Assembly (NCBI GenBank): GCA_038209365.1
Contig: JBBQXS010000035.1
Location: 1 to 50,112 of the forward strand
Direction of reading: 5' to 3'
DNA length: 50,112 nucleotides
Source of the DNA: DASQHW01 sp038209365
GTDB taxonomy: Bacteria; Actinomycetota; Acidimicrobiia; IMCC26256; PALSA-610
The notes below the pieces were generated by a model. That model worked only from the letters and a program-made list of their open reading frames with translations. It searched no databases and was not told the DNA's origin. The position numbers and the translations under genes were made by a program. This document shows positions 6,930 through 15,427 of the stretch, in pieces. Positions within the stretch are counted from its first letter, which is position 1, and each line of letters begins with the position of its first letter.

Positions 6930-9166
6930 TGTTCCGACATGATGGCTTCGAACTCGCCTTCCGGGCTGCGATACGGGGTGCCCGACACGTCCACCACCAC
7001 GCGTGCGATCTCGACGTTTGCGCGGAACGGGGCAGCGTAGTCGTCGCCGATCGCGGGCCCGCGCTCGTACCCGCACGTGAGACCGGCGCCGGTGATCGAG
7101 AACCGAACCGGCGTGAAATGCGGGATGTCTCCCGTGCCGACGACGGCACCGTCGAGCAGCAGGTCGCCCCGCCCGACGAAGTCGGCGGTCTTGGTGAACC
7201 GGAAGGTGCATCGGTGCGCACCCGTCGGAACGTCCACGTCCGAACCGATGACGCAGCGTTGCTTGCCGTAGAGGTTGTGCACGTATCGCAGGCGACCGTC
7301 CAGGAGGTAGAACGCAAAGCCACCGAGCACCGAGCCGAGCGCGAGAAGGATGCCGTTCGGCGTGACATCCGCGGGTACGTCGATCTCCGCGGTGATCGTG
7401 TGGGCGCGGTTCCGCACGTTGACCGCGACCGTCTCGGGAACCGGCGATCCGTGCGGGTAATACACGTAGGAATCGCGAGCGGCCCGTGCGCTCGGGCGCG
7501 GGTTCATGATCGCCGCGAGGGGCCGGTTGTCGAGCGGCAGCACGTCGTTGCGGCGCGCCTCGGCCCACCACAGGTCGATCATCTGCTGCAGACGCTCCGG
7601 CTCCTGCGCGGCGAGATCCCGTGTCTCGGAGAGGTCCTCCGCCACGTGATACAGCTCCCACACGTCGTCGGTGAATGGTGCGTCGGGATCAAGTCCGTCG
7701 TCGTACATCGCACCGAGCGGGTGAAACGTCACTGCCTTCCAGCCGCGGTTGTAGATGCCCCGCGAACTCAGCATCTCGAAGTACTGCCGCTGGTGTCGCG
7801 CGGGGGCGTCGGTCTCCGCGAGGAGGTACGCGAAGCTCGTGCCATCAAGAGGAGACTGCGCCACACCGTCGATCTTCTCCGGGGTGTCGACGCCGACGAG
7901 CTCCAGCACGGTCGGCAACACGTCGATTGCATGCGCGAATTGCCGGCGCACTCCTCCGGGATCGCGTACGTGCGCCGGCCACCACACGATGCACGGGTCG
8001 GCCACGCCGCCCTCGTGTACCTCGCGCTTCCAGCGCTTGAACGGTGTGTTGCCCGCCATCGTCCAACCCCACGGATAGTTGTTGTGCGCCGACGGGCCGC
8101 CGAGCTCGTCGATGCGGGCGGCGAGCTCGCGCGGGCCGGCCGGCGCGCCGTTCCACAGGCGCGCGTCGTTGATCGATCCTCGTGCTCCGCCTTCCGCGCT
8201 TGCGCCGTTGTCGGAGATCGCGATCACCAAGGTGCGCTCGAGGTCGCCCGTGGACGCGAGGAACTCGAGCACACGCGCAATCTGCGCGTCGGTATACGAC
8301 AAGAATCCGGCGAAGCACGCCGGCACCCAGTGCGGCCGCGGCGACAGGCGTGTGCCCGCGGGTAACACGCCGGTGGCGAGCTGACGCTCGAAGGTCGCAT
8401 CGCGCCACGCGTCCCAGCCGTCGTCGAACTGGCCGTGATAGCGCGCGATCCAGTCCGCGGGCGCGTGATGCGGTGAATGGCACGCGCCGGTTGCGAGGTA
8501 GCACAGGAACGGCCGGTCGGCATCGACCGCGCGCAGGTCGCCGAGGTACTCGATGGCACGATCCGCGAGGTCGGCGCTGAGGTGGTAGCCGTCGTCGACT
8601 GTTCGCGGCGGCGCGACCGAATGGTTGTCGTGGTACAGGGTGGGAACGAACTGGTGCGTCTCGCCGCCGTGGAAGCCGTACCACCGGTCGAAGCCCCGCG
8701 CGAGGGGCCAGGTCGCGCGCGACGCGGCCATGTGTGTCTCGTCCTCGGGCGTGAGGTGCCATTTCCCGACGGCGTACGTCGCGTATCCGTGGCCGCGCAG
8801 GATCTCGGGGAGGAAGCCGTTCTCGCGTGGAATGCGACCCCAGTAACCGGGGAACCCGACCGCGAGGTCCGCGACGCGCCCCATGCCGTTGCGATGGTGG
8901 TTGCGCCCGGTCATGAGACATGCACGCGTCGGCGAGCACAGCGCCGTCGTATGAAAGTTCGTGAGCCGCAGCCCGTGCTGCGCGAGGCCGTCGAGCGCCG
9001 GCGTCGCAATGTCGGAGCCGTAGCAGCCGAGCTGCGCGAAGCCGACGTCGTCGAGCACGAGCAGCAGCACGTTCGGCGCGCCCGCCGGCGGTTCGGGCTC
9101 GGGCGGCCACCACGGGGTCGACGCCCGCCAGTCGTCACCGATCACCCCGTCGAAGCGATGCGCCAT
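6926..9166 (-). CDS. Arylsulfatase-type sulfatase
   Basis: This 746-residue enzyme hydrolyses a sulfate ester. It has the alkaline-phosphatase-like fold start PNVLLLVLDDVGFAQLGCYG (metal-binding DD at 39-40) and the sulfatase signature CSPTRACLMTGR, in which Cys77 is the residue converted to formylglycine. GKWHL and a SDNGASAEGG block give further active-site residues. The last 200 residues look like a beta-rich, concanavalin/laminin-G-like domain. There is no signal peptide, as in mycobacterial AtsA-like enzymes. No formylglycine-generating enzyme gene is in the window. ATG 9166 was chosen where the sulfatase homology begins. It is first in an operon with the DUF2207 gene. Confidence 0.93.
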   Translation of the reverse strand: MAHRFDGVIGDDWRASTPWWPPEPEPPAGAPNVLLLVLDDVGFAQLGCYGSDIATPALDGLAQHGLRLTNFHTTALCSPTRACLMTGRNHHRNGMGRVADLAVGFPGYWGRIPRENGFLPEILRGHGYATYAVGKWHLTPEDETHMAASRATWPLARGFDRWYGFHGGETHQFVPTLYHDNHSVAPPRTVDDGYHLSADLADRAIEYLGDLRAVDADRPFLCYLATGACHSPHHAPADWIARYHGQFDDGWDAWRDATFERQLATGVLPAGTRLSPRPHWVPACFAGFLSYTDAQIARVLEFLASTGDLERTLVIAISDNGASAEGGARGSINDARLWNGAPAGPRELAARIDELGGPSAHNNYPWGWTMAGNTPFKRWKREVHEGGVADPCIVWWPAHVRDPGGVRRQFAHAIDVLPTVLELVGVDTPEKIDGVAQSPLDGTSFAYLLAETDAPARHQRQYFEMLSSRGIYNRGWKAVTFHPLGAMYDDGLDPDAPFTDDVWELYHVAEDLSETRDLAAQEPERLQQMIDLWWAEARRNDVLPLDNRPLAAIMNPRPSARAARDSYVYYPHGSPVPETVAVNVRNRAHTITAEIDVPADVTPNGILLALGSVLGGFAFYLLDGRLRYVHNLYGKQRCVIGSDVDVPTGAHRCTFRFTKTADFVGRGDLLLDGAVVGTGDIPHFTPVRFSITGAGLTCGYERGPAIGDDYAAPFRANVEIARVVVDVSGTPYRSPEGEFEAIMSEQ

Positions 9167-9263
9167 GACGTGAGTCTGGCAGGGGTCACGGGGGTGGCAG
9201 CACCCGACTCGCCTGGTGGCGGCCGCCCTTGCCCCGTCGTCGAGAATCAGCCATCGTCGGCCC

Positions 9264-11612
9264 GTGAGCGCGGTGTGGATGTGGGTCCGGATCGACCTCC
9301 GGCGCCGCGCCCGTGCACTCGCAGTCCTTGCGCTGCTCATCGCGCTGTCGTCGGGCGTGGTGTTCGCGGCGATCGCGGGCGCGCGCCGCAACGGTACCGC
9401 CGTCGACCGGCTCGCCCAGCGCAGCCTGACTGCCGATGCGTGGGCGCTCGCGAACGTGGCGGGTATGGATTGGAACCAGGTGCGACGGCTGCCCGACGTC
9501 GAAGCCGTCGCCGAATTCGCGGTCGCCCAATACGACGTACGCGGCTATGACGGCCTCGGATTCTTGCCACCCGCGAGCCGGGAGCTCGGGACGACCGTCG
9601 AACGAGGTGTTGTCATCGACGGCCGGAGATCGGATCCGGACCGGATCGACGAGGTGATGGCCTCGCCCGGTGCGAAGAAGATCGGTATTCACGTCGGGAC
9701 GCGGCTGTCGATCGGAGGGTGGCGAGCCGACAAGCTCGCGCAGTACATGCAGATGCCCGGCACGCCGCCGGCCGACGGGCCCCACGTCGATGCAACGGTC
9801 GTCGGGATCATGAAGTCACCGTTCTTCGGCGGCGACGGCGAGCCCGGGATACTCCCCTCGTGGCGCTTCTACCAGACGTACAAAGCGAACATCCCCAGCT
9901 TCACCAACTCGATCAACGCGCTCGTGCGGCTCCGCGGCGGCGACGCCGACTTCTCCAAGTTCACCAAGGACGTCGACCGGATCGCGGGACGGCCGGTCGA
10001 AGTCATCCGCGCCAAGGATGAGCTTGCGACCGCGAGGAAGGCCACGAATCTGGAGCGCAATGCCCTCTTCGCCTTCGCGTTCGCGGCGGGGGTCGCTGCG
10101 CTCGTGCTGGTGGGACAGGCGGTGATCCGCCTCGTTGCCTCGTCGGCCGCGGACGGACCGGTGCTCGGCGCGATGGGCCTCACGACGCGCCAGCGCTCCC
10201 TCGCGCTCGCGATTCCACCGCTGATCGCAGGTGCGCTGGGCGGGCTCATCGGCGTCGCGTTCGCGCTTGCGGCGTCAGGACTGTTCCCGATCGCGACCGC
10301 TCGCCAGATCGAGCCGTCGCCCGGGTTGAACGCGAACTGGGCGATTCTCGGCGTCGGGCTCGTCGTGGTGCTCGTGCTCGTCGTGATCGGCGTGCTCCTC
10401 AGCGCGTTCTGGGACGTGCGGCGCGGTGAGCGCGACCGGGTCGCGCGTCAGTCGCGTGTCGCTCGGGTGATCAGAGAAACCGGTGCGCCGCTGCCGCTGG
10501 CACTGGGTGCGCAGCTCGCGCTCGAGCGTGGGCGCGGGCGGTCGGCAGTGCCGGTGCTGCCCGCGCTGATCGGTGCGATCGTCGGCGTGCTCGGCGTCGT
10601 CGGCACACTCACGTTCCGAGCCGGCCTGGACCACGCGACCAACGACATCCGCCTGTTCGGCCAGCAGTTCCAGGCCGTCGCGTCATTCGCTCCCGACGAC
10701 AAGGTCGATCCCGCGTTCGTGCAGTCGCTCGTGAGTGATCAGAACGTGCAGACAGTCAACGAGAACCCGATCGCGGTGGTATCGGTGAACGGTCGCGCAG
10801 TCACGGTGTTCGCGGCACATGCGCTGAAGGGCACGACGCGAATCGTCACGCTGTCCGGACGTGCACCCCGGGCACCCGACGAGATCACCCTTGCGCCGTC
10901 GGAGGCGTCGGCACTGCACGTCCACACCGGCGACACGGTGCGAGTCGGCGCCGCCGGAGTGCCGCATCGACTCGTCGGCATCGGTTTCACGCCGGTGGAC
11001 TCGCACACCACGTACGACCAGGGCGCGTGGATGACGCTCGAGGGTCAGCGTGCCGTCATACCCGCCAAGGATGGATACAAGTACGTGCGCTATGACGTGG
11101 AGTTCGGTCGCCGAGTAGATGTGAAAGCGGAAGTCGAGAAGCTCGGGAAGAACGCTCCGACGACGCTCGACCTCGTCACGCCACCGGAGAACTCCCACAA
11201 CCTGAAGGGCGTGCGCCGGGTCCCCGTCGCTCTGGGTGTGTTCTTGGCATTGCTCGCGATCGCGGCCGTGGGTCACGCGCTCGCGTCGGCGGTGCGGCGT
11301 CGCCGCCGTGACATCGCGGTGATGCGGTCGATCGGCTTCACCCGGCGACAGGCTCGGTTGACCGTCGTGTGGCAGGCGACGACCCTCGCGCTGGTCGGTC
11401 TTGCGTTCGGCGTGCCGATGGGACTGCTCGCAGGGCGCGCGATGTGGCACAACGTCGCGACCTCGACGCCGGTGGAATACGTACCTCCGCTCGAGGTGGT
11501 GGTGCTGGTGACCGTCGTCCCCGCCGCGCTCCTGATCGCGAATGCATTGGCCGCCTGGCCCGCGCGCCGTGCCGCTCGCCTGCGCGCCGCCGAGGTGCTG
11601 CGAGCTGAGTAG
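9264..11612 (+). CDS. ABC transporter permease, FtsX/MacB-like, orphan
   Basis: This 782-residue membrane protein has an N-terminal membrane helix (about residues 14-36), a large extracytoplasmic domain to about 270, a cluster of four to five helices (about 275-455), a second outside domain and three C-terminal helices. This is the duplicated FtsX arrangement of LolE/MacB-like permeases that move lipids, peptides or proteins by mechanotransmission. The last helices end in ARRAARLRAAEVLRAE, a common FtsX-permease ending. GTG 9264 was chosen; ATG 9279 is an alternative. No ATPase gene adjoins it, so its partner must be encoded elsewhere. Confidence 0.87.
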   Translation: MSAVWMWVRIDLRRRARALAVLALLIALSSGVVFAAIAGARRNGTAVDRLAQRSLTADAWALANVAGMDWNQVRRLPDVEAVAEFAVAQYDVRGYDGLGFLPPASRELGTTVERGVVIDGRRSDPDRIDEVMASPGAKKIGIHVGTRLSIGGWRADKLAQYMQMPGTPPADGPHVDATVVGIMKSPFFGGDGEPGILPSWRFYQTYKANIPSFTNSINALVRLRGGDADFSKFTKDVDRIAGRPVEVIRAKDELATARKATNLERNALFAFAFAAGVAALVLVGQAVIRLVASSAADGPVLGAMGLTTRQRSLALAIPPLIAGALGGLIGVAFALAASGLFPIATARQIEPSPGLNANWAILGVGLVVVLVLVVIGVLLSAFWDVRRGERDRVARQSRVARVIRETGAPLPLALGAQLALERGRGRSAVPVLPALIGAIVGVLGVVGTLTFRAGLDHATNDIRLFGQQFQAVASFAPDDKVDPAFVQSLVSDQNVQTVNENPIAVVSVNGRAVTVFAAHALKGTTRIVTLSGRAPRAPDEITLAPSEASALHVHTGDTVRVGAAGVPHRLVGIGFTPVDSHTTYDQGAWMTLEGQRAVIPAKDGYKYVRYDVEFGRRVDVKAEVEKLGKNAPTTLDLVTPPENSHNLKGVRRVPVALGVFLALLAIAAVGHALASAVRRRRRDIAVMRSIGFTRRQARLTVVWQATTLALVGLAFGVPMGLLAGRAMWHNVATSTPVEYVPPLEVVVLVTVVPAALLIANALAAWPARRAARLRAAEVLRAE

Positions 11613-11626
11613 CTGGGTCGCGCTCA

Positions 11627-11659
11627 CCTCCGAAGGGCGGCTTCGCCGCGGCGGGGAGG
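11627..11659 (+). terminator. GC-rich stem-loop after the permease gene
   Basis: CCTCC (11627-11631) can pair with GGAGG (11655-11659), enclosing an inner stem GCGGC-TTC-GCCGC (11637-11649). It lies 15 bases after the permease stop. There is no T-run, so an intrinsic terminator is only possible. Confidence 0.3.
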
Positions 11660-11684
11660 ATTCGCTGACTGCTAGACACGGCGC

Positions 11685-12701
11685 ATGAAGCTCGGGTTGC
11701 AACTTGGGTATTGGGGCGCGGCACCCAACCCGTTTCACGTTCCGCTTGCGCAAGAAGCAGAGCGCCTCGGATACGACTCGGTGTGGACGGCGGAGGCGTG
11801 GGGCTCCGACGCCTTCACGCCGGCCGCGTGGATCGGTGCCCACACGGAGCGGATCCGCTTGTGTACGGGAATCGTGCAGATCTCGGCCCGCACTCCCGCG
11901 TCGTGTGCGATGCATGCGCTCACGCTCGACCACTTGTCGGGCGGCCGGTTCACGCTCGGCCTCGGCGTGTCGGGTCCGCAAGTCGTCGAGGGTTGGTACG
12001 GCCAGCCGTTCGGCAAGCCGGTCGCGCGGACGCGCGAATACATCGAGATCGTGCGGCGCATCCTGCGGCGGGAAGAGCCCGTCGCCTTCCGGGGCGAGCA
12101 CTACCGCATGCCGTACGACGGGCCCGGATCGTGGGGGCTCGGGAAGCCTCTCCGGGCGATCACCCACCCATTGCGCGCCGACCTGCCGATCCTGCTCGGC
12201 GCCGAAGGTCCCAAGAACGTGGCGCTTGCGGCCGAGGTCGCCGACGGCTGGATGCCGCTCTATTACTCACCTTTCCGCCCCGAGGTGTACGCCGAGTCGT
12301 TACGCGCGGCAGCTGACAAACCTGGATTCGAGATCTGTGTGAACGTGATGGGATGTCGCGTCGGCGACGACATCGATGACGCGCTCCTCCCCACGAAGGC
12401 CGCGCTCGCGTTCTACATCGGCGGTATGGGCGCCCGTAGTCGCAACTTCCACATGGAGCTGATGAGTCGCATGGGGTTCGAAGCCGAAGCGCACAAGATC
12501 CAGGATCTGTTCTTCGAAGGTCGCCGCGACGAGGCCATCCCGCTCGTGCCGACCCGGTTCGCCGATGAGATCTCCCTCGTCGGACCCGTCGAGCGCATTC
12601 GCGACCGGCTCCAGGCGTGGAAGGAGAGCCCGGTCACGACGATCATCGTCAGCGGCGATGTCGCGACCCTCCGTACGATGGCGGAGCTGGCGCTCGACTG
12701 A
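11685..12701 (+). CDS. LLM-class F420-dependent oxidoreductase
   Basis: This 338-residue TIM-barrel protein belongs to the luciferase-like monooxygenase family; the Mer/F420 branch reduces or oxidises substrates with coenzyme F420. Visible signatures are the start KLGLQLGYWG, DSVWTAEAWGSDAFTP, the TGIVQISARTPAS strand, LDHLSGGRFTLGLGVSGPQVVEG and PILLGAEGPKNVALAAEVADGW, all typical of F420-binding actinobacterial members. The substrate is not predictable. TAGACA six bases before the ATG is a partial match to a leaderless -10. The stop codon ends exactly where the convergent sod stop begins (no gap). Confidence 0.9.
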   Translation: MKLGLQLGYWGAAPNPFHVPLAQEAERLGYDSVWTAEAWGSDAFTPAAWIGAHTERIRLCTGIVQISARTPASCAMHALTLDHLSGGRFTLGLGVSGPQVVEGWYGQPFGKPVARTREYIEIVRRILRREEPVAFRGEHYRMPYDGPGSWGLGKPLRAITHPLRADLPILLGAEGPKNVALAAEVADGWMPLYYSPFRPEVYAESLRAAADKPGFEICVNVMGCRVGDDIDDALLPTKAALAFYIGGMGARSRNFHMELMSRMGFEAEAHKIQDLFFEGRRDEAIPLVPTRFADEISLVGPVERIRDRLQAWKESPVTTIIVSGDVATLRTMAELALD

Positions 12702-13316
12702 TCAGCCGATGAGGACCAGGCCCTGGGCGCGGGCGAAGCGGCTCGCGACGTCGGACCAGTCGATCACGTTCCAGATCGCGTTGACATAGTCCGGGCGGCG
12801 GTTCTCGTACTGCAGGTAGTACGCGTGCTCCCACGCGTCGAGCACGAGCAGTGGGACGCCGCCTTGTCCGACGTTGCCCTGATGGTCGTAGATCTGCTCG
12901 ATGAAGAGCCGCTCGCCGAGCGGTTCCCACGACAGCGCGCCCCAACCGGATCCCTGGACGGTCGAGGTCGCCTGCGTCAACTGCTTCTTGAACGCGTCGA
13001 ACGAGCTGAAATGCTCGTCGATCGCTGCAGCGAGCTCGCCGACGGGACGATCGCCCCCGTCCGGCGAGAGGTTCTTCCAGAAGAGCGTGTGCAAGACATG
13101 GCCGGACAAGTTGAAGGCGAGGGTCTTCTCGAGCCCGACGAGGGTGCTCATATCGTCGGATTCTCTTGCTGTCGCGAGCTTGTCGAGCGCGGCGTTGACG
13201 CCATCGACGTAGGCCTTGTGGTGCTTGTCGTGGTGGAGCTCGAGAACCCGCGCGGAGTAGTGCGGTTCGAGCGCGCCGTAGTCGTAGCCCAGGGACGGCA
13301 GCTCGTATGCTTTCAT
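12702..13316 (-). CDS. sodA: Superoxide dismutase, Fe/Mn type
   Basis: This 204-residue enzyme converts superoxide to H2O2 and O2. All four metal ligands are in place: H28 (LELHHDKHH), H76 (SGHVLHTLFW), D160 and H164 (LDAWEHAYYLQY). GSGWGALSW is the other family signature. Fe versus Mn use cannot be settled by eye, so the symbol stands for the Fe/Mn family. The start overlaps the marR stop by four bases (ATGA), so it is the second gene of a marR-sod operon and probably follows MarR autoregulation. Confidence 0.95.
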   Translation of the reverse strand: MKAYELPSLGYDYGALEPHYSARVLELHHDKHHKAYVDGVNAALDKLATARESDDMSTLVGLEKTLAFNLSGHVLHTLFWKNLSPDGGDRPVGELAAAIDEHFSSFDAFKKQLTQATSTVQGSGWGALSWEPLGERLFIEQIYDHQGNVGQGGVPLLVLDAWEHAYYLQYENRRPDYVNAIWNVIDWSDVASRFARAQGLVLIG

Positions 13317-13825
13317 GAGTCCTCCTCGGCGGGGTCGTACGCCCCGGTTCCACCGTGTATCGCAGCGATAGTAGGTCCCTTCTCGCTCCCGGCGGCGTCC
13401 GAGAACGCGTCCAGCGCGTCGACGACCGCGCGTTGCTCATCGACCGACAGCCGTTGAACGATCCCGTCGAATTCGCTGCGCCGGTTTTGCATCACATCGG
13501 TGACGACTTCGTTCCCGGTGCCCGACAGCTCGATGACCACCTCGCGCCGATCGACGGCCGAAGGCATCCGCACGACGAGACCCCGGGTCACGAGACGGCT
13601 GCACATCCGCGTCATCGTGGACGCGTGCACATCGAGGCGTTCCGCGAGCACGGTGACGGTCTGCGACCCGTGCGTCGAGAGCGCCTGGAGCGTGCGGAAC
13701 TGCGCCAACGTGATTTCCTCGTTTACTGAAGAAAGGGAGCGCGCGGTAATTTCGGTCAGCGCACGACTCGCGCGTAACAATGCGTCGACCACCGCGTCGG
13801 GAATGCCGGATGCTTCCGCGTTCAT
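13313..13825 (-). CDS. MarR-family transcriptional regulator
   Basis: This 170-residue winged-helix regulator has the MarR core: a recognition-helix region LAERLDVHASTMTRMCSRL and wing VVRMPSAVDRREVVIELS (D-R in the wing is typical). I chose ATG 13825 (MNAEASG), since the longer form to 13867 adds residues unlike the family. It is translationally coupled to sod by an ATGA overlap. A 15-bp palindrome 54 bases upstream (13879-13893) is a good operator candidate. MarR proteins usually repress and respond to ligands or oxidants; oxidative control of sod is inference. Confidence 0.9.
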   Translation of the reverse strand: MNAEASGIPDAVVDALLRASRALTEITARSLSSVNEEITLAQFRTLQALSTHGSQTVTVLAERLDVHASTMTRMCSRLVTRGLVVRMPSAVDRREVVIELSGTGNEVVTDVMQNRRSEFDGIVQRLSVDEQRAVVDALDAFSDAAGSEKGPTIAAIHGGTGAYDPAEEDS

Positions 13826-13878
13826 TGCTCTACCCGGTTTCCTGTTCTGTACACAGGCTGGGGCCATCCGGCCCGCGA

Positions 13879-13893
13879 ATTGCTATAAGCAAT
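13879..13893. promoter_or_regulatory. Perfect 15-bp palindrome, candidate MarR operator
   Basis: ATTGCT-ATA-AGCAAT is a perfect inverted repeat in an AT-rich island of a GC-rich region. It lies between the divergent marR-sod operon and the GlcD-like oxidase gene. Its size and symmetry fit MarR-family operators. TATA-like hexamers fall inside it on both strands. Confidence 0.55.
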
Positions 13894-14044
13894 CGGCCGG
13901 GCTGATCCTAAGCCGTCCGCCGCGAGACACTTATGTGCACGCTGCATACGGGCAAAACATCGGCAAGCAGATGCGTCAGCTTGTCGGCGCTCACTTCGGG
14001 AACGCCTTTTGACCGCGCGCCGCAGCACGGCGTACACAGTGACG

Positions 14045-15418
14045 ATGGCCGACCTCGAAGCGCGACTTCTCGACGTGGTCGGCGCGCAACAAGTGCTCGT
14101 CGGTGATGCGATCGGAGACGACTACACACACGACGAAGCGCTGACGGGTGCGCCAGTCCGGCCGCTGGCGGTCGTGCGAGCAGGGTCGGTCGATGATGTT
14201 GTGTCTGTGTTGCGAATCTGCGATGAGCTCGGCGTGCCGGTCACCGCTCGTGGCGCGGGTACGGGCTTGTCCGGCGCGTGCGTGCCCCGCACCGACGGCA
14301 TCGTGCTCGCGCTCGAAAGGATGAACCGCATCATCGAGATCGACGTCGAGAACCACGTCGCCGTCGTGCAACCCGGTGTCAGCCTGGACCAGCTCGATGC
14401 CGCGCTCGCCCCACTGGGACTCGTGTACCCGGTGTGCCCGGGCGAGAACAGCGCGTCCCTCGGCGGCAACGTCGCTACCAACGCCGGCGGCATGCGTGCG
14501 GTGAAGTACGGCGTGACTCGACACCAGGTCCTCGGCATCGTCGCAGTGCTTCCCGGCGGCGAGGTCATCCGGAGCGGCGGCAAGTTCGTGAAGGCAACGA
14601 CGGGCTACGACCTCACACAATTGATCATCGGCTCGGAGGGCACGCTCGCGGTCGTGACCGAAGCGACGCTCAAGATCTATCCGCGACCCGGCCACACCGC
14701 GACGGTGCTGGCGCCGTTCCCGAGCGTGGACGAGGTCGCGTCCGCAGTCCCTCGGATCGTTCGGAGCGGCGTGAATCCCGTGGTGCTCGAGTACGTCGAC
14801 GGCCTCGGGCTCTCGGCACTCGCAGCGAACGTCGGGCTTGAGCTGGGCATTGCTCCCGACGTGCAGGAGAAGGCCAAGGCGTACCTCATCACCGTCCTCG
14901 AGCAACACACCGCGGAACGCCTCGACGAGGATCTCACCTCCCTTGCCGAGCAGCTGGTCACGCTCGGCGCCGTCGACGTGTACGTCTTGCCGCCCGCATC
15001 GGGCGCGAAGTTGATCGAGGCGCGCGAGAAAGCGTTCTGGGTCGTGAAGGCGCTGGGTGCGAACGACATCATCGACGTCGTCGTGCCCCGGGCGTCGGTT
15101 CCCGAATATCTCCGGCAGGTGTCGTCGGTCGCCCAGGCCAACGCCACGCTCGTGAGCGCGGCCGGTCACGCGGGCGACGGCAACATCCACCTGTCGGTGT
15201 TCCAGCCCGACGAGGAGGTACGGCACCGTGTGATGCGCGGAATTCTCGAAGCCGGGATCTCCCTGGGCGGTGCGATCTCGGCCGAGCACGGCATCGGCAA
15301 GGAGAAGAAGAAGTACTTCCTCGAGTTGGAGGACCCGAACAAGATTGCGCTCATGCGGCGGATCAAAGCGGCGTTCGACCCGAACGGGATCTTGAACCCC
15401 GGCACCCTTCTCGACTGA
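14045..15418 (+). CDS. FAD-linked oxidase, GlcD/D-lactate dehydrogenase family
   Basis: This 457-residue PCMH-type flavoprotein oxidises a 2-hydroxy acid such as glycolate or D-lactate. The FAD-binding half shows VTARGAGTGLSGACVP, PGENSASLGGNVATNAGGMRAVKYG and GSEGTLAVVTEATLKIYP. The C-terminal cap ends with AGHAGDGNIH and SAEHGIGKEKKKY, then FDPNGILNPGTLL. All are strong GlcD signatures. ATG 14045 is preferred; TTG 14009 would add twelve unlike residues. No GlcE/GlcF genes follow, so it probably works alone. It is divergent from marR-sod; H2O2 production would link them, but that is inference. Nine bases separate it from the ThDP enzyme. Confidence 0.92.
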   Translation: MADLEARLLDVVGAQQVLVGDAIGDDYTHDEALTGAPVRPLAVVRAGSVDDVVSVLRICDELGVPVTARGAGTGLSGACVPRTDGIVLALERMNRIIEIDVENHVAVVQPGVSLDQLDAALAPLGLVYPVCPGENSASLGGNVATNAGGMRAVKYGVTRHQVLGIVAVLPGGEVIRSGGKFVKATTGYDLTQLIIGSEGTLAVVTEATLKIYPRPGHTATVLAPFPSVDEVASAVPRIVRSGVNPVVLEYVDGLGLSALAANVGLELGIAPDVQEKAKAYLITVLEQHTAERLDEDLTSLAEQLVTLGAVDVYVLPPASGAKLIEAREKAFWVVKALGANDIIDVVVPRASVPEYLRQVSSVAQANATLVSAAGHAGDGNIHLSVFQPDEEVRHRVMRGILEAGISLGGAISAEHGIGKEKKKYFLELEDPNKIALMRRIKAAFDPNGILNPGTLLD

Positions 15419-15427
15419 ACTGCTGAC

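Noticed and set aside
14009..14044. TTG 14009 as start of the GlcD-like oxidase
   Set aside because: It adds twelve unlike residues, and ATG 14045 fits the family better.
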